Positions 61,363 through 64,000 of a DNA stretch of 64,000 nt are shown in pieces. Numbering within the stretch: position 1 is the stretch's first letter; every line of letters starts with the position of its first letter. The translations under genes were made by a program, and so were the position numbers. A model generated the notes under the pieces. The model had not been told where the DNA came from, made no database searches, and saw nothing but the letters and a program-made list of their open reading frames with translations. Source of the DNA: Rhizoctonia solani (lineage: Eukaryota; Basidiomycota; Agaricomycetes; Cantharellales; Ceratobasidiaceae). Location: NCBI RefSeq assembly GCF_016906535.1, contig NC_057385.1:3410001-3474000 (forward strand), written 5' to 3'.

Positions 61363-61961
61363 TATGTGCTCATTTAACCAACTTCACTAAGCTAACTGGA
61401 CTCCAAGGTCATTGAAGAGATTGGTGCTCCCATGTTTTCTGGAATTAGTTGCAATAGCACTGGGAACACACAATTGGCTTGGGAACTCATTAACCAGATA
61501 TACCCCTGTATCATTATCCTTCCAGACCCATGCCATCAACTTCATAATGCAATCAACAATATCTGTCAATTAGAGTACTTTAAAGAGGTAAGTGATTCTT
61601 CTCCACCATTTCTATGGCTTAATGTAACCTTCTATTAGTTAAAGATCCAGCTCCATGTGGTTTGCTCATATCTCAGTAAATCAACTTTTGCAGCCACACA
61701 TTTCAACAACTATTGTGTTCAACAGAAGATCACTTGGGGGACAGAAAAGCCAGGGAAAACTTGATTTGCAGGCTGGCATTACTGTGCTGCAAGCATTAGG
61801 CGGTGCTTACCTGCTATTGAGTATGTGGTCAACAGGGTTTTAGACCCTAAAAAGATGAAGGTATGCAAGTCTAAGTATATTCTGTTGGTGTGTCTGTTCT
61901 CTGACTCCTATCAAATTGTAGAACCATAAGCTTGGATTTGTTAGAAATCTGGAACAGTATG
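61363..61961 (+). pseudogene. hAT-like transposase remnant, middle part
   Basis: It encodes EEIGAPMFSGISCNSTGNTQ and LAWELINQIYPCIIILPDPC followed by HQLHNAINNICQLEYFKE, the conserved DUF659/hAT core (S.DSTGNT...LPDPCH.LHN). Then, after an intron-like gap, come SKSTFAATHFNNY and VVNRVLDPKKMK. It is interrupted at 61962 by the gag-only LTR element. Confidence 0.7.
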
Positions 61962-63478
61962 TGTTGGAATATTGTTATTTGGCATCTATTCTGCATGTAC
62001 TGTACAGGACCAGAAGAGATCTTCCAAAGACTTCTCCCTGTGTACTTAAAATTTTTGTCTGACTTTGAATACATTTTGGCCCCTCTGCATTGACAACTTT
62101 GTGTGTCTTTCAACAGGTTATGAGTCCCAATGACAACTTCTATCAATTCACTCATTGCTGCTATGCCAAAGCTCAATGGCAATAACTATCATGACTGGGC
62201 CTTCAACATCAAAATGATAGCAATGCGCGCCAGCGCTTGGGACGTGCTGACAAGAGTACAGAAGCCGCCTAAAGATGGCAGGGGAGACTGGGAAAAGCTT
62301 GATTAGGACGCATATACTATGATTGGTCTATTGGTTGGTCAATTGGAAATGGTACATGTACAGGACTGCAAGACAGCGCATCAAGCGTGGGCCACACTCA
62401 AGGAAATATATGCAAGAAGTTCAAGGGCAAATTGAATTGCACTACAACAGAAAATGAATATGGTATTGCTAGTTGACAATGATGTTCAAGATTATGTAGC
62501 TCAAATCAGTGATCTTGCAGCACGTTTACAAGCATTGGGAGTCAACATATCAGACAAGGAAGAAGCAGACATACTAATCATGAACCTACCATCCACGTGG
62601 AATCATGTTGCGTCCTTGTTAATGATTTGACCCAGAATTCTAACAGTGAAGGATGTGGCAACAGTTTTGTGTGAAGATCTAGTGCAAAGAGAACACAAGA
62701 AGAATGGCGGAAGGATAGCTGCATTTACTGCACAAAGCACAACAGGCCAGAAGAATAAAAACCAGGCCCTGTTTGTCAATTGTTGTGAATGCTATTGTTG
62801 CCGCAAACATGGGCACATTGCTGCAAATTGCAACGCGCCAGCACCAGTATTGAGATTGGAATTGCCCTTGAAGGAGCCAAAGAAGACCAAGAACGCCAAT
62901 GTAGCTCAAGATCATACGGATCAAGCTGTTCAAAGGAGTTACTGGCAATGATTTATGCTCTATGAATATATCAAGCAACAACAAGACACGGCTGAGTGCC
63001 CCCTTGTTAAGCTCTTTATTGGGATTATTTTGGTGTGGGCGTAGGATGCTGCTGTGTGCTCCCTACTGCTTGTGTGTTTTTGGGTCAACTGTGTGTCCCC
63101 TCATGTGTTTTTGGGTTGACTATGTGTCCCTGTGCAATCTTACGCAAGCAACTGTGTGTCCTTGACTTTGTGTTTGGTCTTGGGTTCAGTGGGAGCTGCA
63201 AGTTCTTTCTTTCTTATGTTTTTCATGACCATTTTCTTTCCAGCTTCAGTGGGAGCTACCCATTGTTTTTCTGTTGATTTTTCTTTCTCTCTCCATGTGT
63301 TTGCGCCTCTACCCAAGTGGGAGTATTGGAATATTGTGTATTTGGCATCTATTCTGCATGTACTGTACAGGACTGGAAGAGATCTTCCAAAGACTTCTCC
63401 CCATGTACTTAAAATTTTTGTCTGACTTTGAATACATTTTGGCCCCTCTGCATTGACAACTTTGTGTGTCTTTCAACA
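61962..63478 (+). mobile_element. Compact gag-only Copia-type LTR element
   Basis: 1517 bp flanked by the perfect duplication GTATG (61957-61961 and 63479-63483). LTRs are 154 and 155 bp (61962-62115 and 63324-63478), starting TGTTGG (right copy TATTGG) and ending CAACA, and nearly identical. A purine-rich AAGTGGGAG precedes the right LTR. There is no protease, integrase or reverse transcriptase sequence, so it is non-autonomous or internally deleted. It interrupts the hAT frame cleanly. Confidence 0.94.
62130..62951 (+). pseudogene. Copia-type gag with CCHC zinc knuckle, inactivated
   Basis: The frame starts at ATG 62130 with MPKLNGNNYHDWAFNIKMIA, typical of Copia gag. It continues with LQALGVNISDKEEADILIMN and LPSTWNH, and ends with the zinc knuckle CYCCRKHGHIAANC (C-x2-C-x4-H-x4-C, about 62790-62830). 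Internal TAG and TGA stops occur near 62306, 62436 and 62627. At least the TGA codons fit CGA-to-TGA change. Confidence 0.85.
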
Positions 63479-63483
63479 GTATG

Positions 63484-64000
63484 ATTGTTTTAAACAACAG
63501 TTGGGCCAACTCAAGAAAGTTACTGTACCATTTGCAAAGGCTACCAAGTGCTTAGAGTCTGGACACTCAACTGCAAGCAATGTCTTTCTGTTCAACTTGA
63601 GCATTGTGGCATTGCTTTGAAAACTATTCAAAAATAACAAATCAGAACTTGCACTTCCTGTTGATGTTATTGACAGCATTTGTTCCATCTCCAAGTCCCA
63701 TTACTATGATATGGTCCTTGCAGCTGGGAATGAAGTCTATCTTGCCAGATTCTTCCTTCACCCAAGTATGTTAATTCATTCTATACGTTGGCCAGAGGAT
63801 TACCAAATTTGATATATTTACAAATAGACTATTGAGACACTGATATCCTTTGGCGCAATAATCTCAATCCACTTTCCACTGGAACTTGATACTCTGACCA
63901 GCCAGAGATCAGCCCCTGGCAGTGCTGATGATCTCACTAAAGCTTTCCTGTTGTTTATTAAGGTTGCATTATACTTGAAGAAGTTGCTTTGTGTTGAGCT
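63484..64000 (+). pseudogene. hAT-like transposase remnant, C-terminal part
   Basis: The frame continues directly from 61961 if the LTR element and one copy of its duplication are ignored: ...RNLEQ then YDCFKQQLGQLKKVTVPFAK. It then shows VDVIDSICSISKSHYYDMVL and AGNEVYLARFFLHP, typical of hAT transposases before the dimerisation domain. It contains stops and runs off the window. Confidence 0.6.

Overview
The window looks like nuclear DNA of a filamentous basidiomycete, probably an Agaricomycete close to Rhizoctonia (an inference from gene style, not from a database match). Genes are packed on both strands, introns are mostly 50-80 nt with GTRNGT-type donors and CTNAY branch points, and there is an intron-bearing eukaryotic tRNA-Leu.

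Layout. 1-2.1 kb: intergenic with a dispersed repeat. 2.1-6.0 kb: the most unusual locus, a minus-strand gene model in which 49 consecutive exons are exactly one codon long, spaced about 71 bp apart and partly generated by an exact 72-bp tandem repeat. 6.3-8.0 kb: hypothetical gene. 8.9 kb: tRNA-Leu(AAG). 9.8-14.6 kb: divergent pair, a mitochondrial tRNA 2-thiouridylase (minus) and a CENP-C/Mif2 kinetochore protein (plus). 14.6-18.4 kb: gene-poor, with a dispersed repeat and a 197-bp MITE. 18.4-24.4 kb: GH28 polygalacturonase and a GMC alcohol oxidase, both minus. 25.5-29.0 kb: methylenetetrahydrofolate reductase (plus) and a Ypt6/Rab6 GTPase (minus). 29.5-31.8 kb: a cadherin-like (CADG) single-pass membrane protein. 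32.0-45.8 kb: a complete nitrate assimilation cluster (nitrate reductase, nitrate transporter, nitrite reductase). 46.0-51.1 kb: a Rax1-like RGS/membrane protein, the CCAAT-binding subunit HAP3/NF-YB, and a mitochondrial acyl-CoA dehydrogenase.

51.1-64.0 kb is a different compartment. It is CpG-depleted, AT-richer and made of transposons: four solo LTRs of one family, each with a perfect 5-bp target duplication; a pogo-like remnant; and a hAT-like transposase interrupted by a complete Tc1/mariner element (TA duplication, 207-bp inverted repeats) and by a 1.5-kb gag-only Copia-type element (GTATG duplication). Premature stops there are largely of the CGA-to-TGA kind.

The nitrate genes act in series: uptake, nitrate to nitrite, nitrite to ammonium. 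Many conserved genes, including the normally essential CENP-C gene, carry single-base indels that break the frame, several of them contractions of short homopolymers. I read these mainly as assembly errors, so start, stop and splice coordinates in those genes are approximate.
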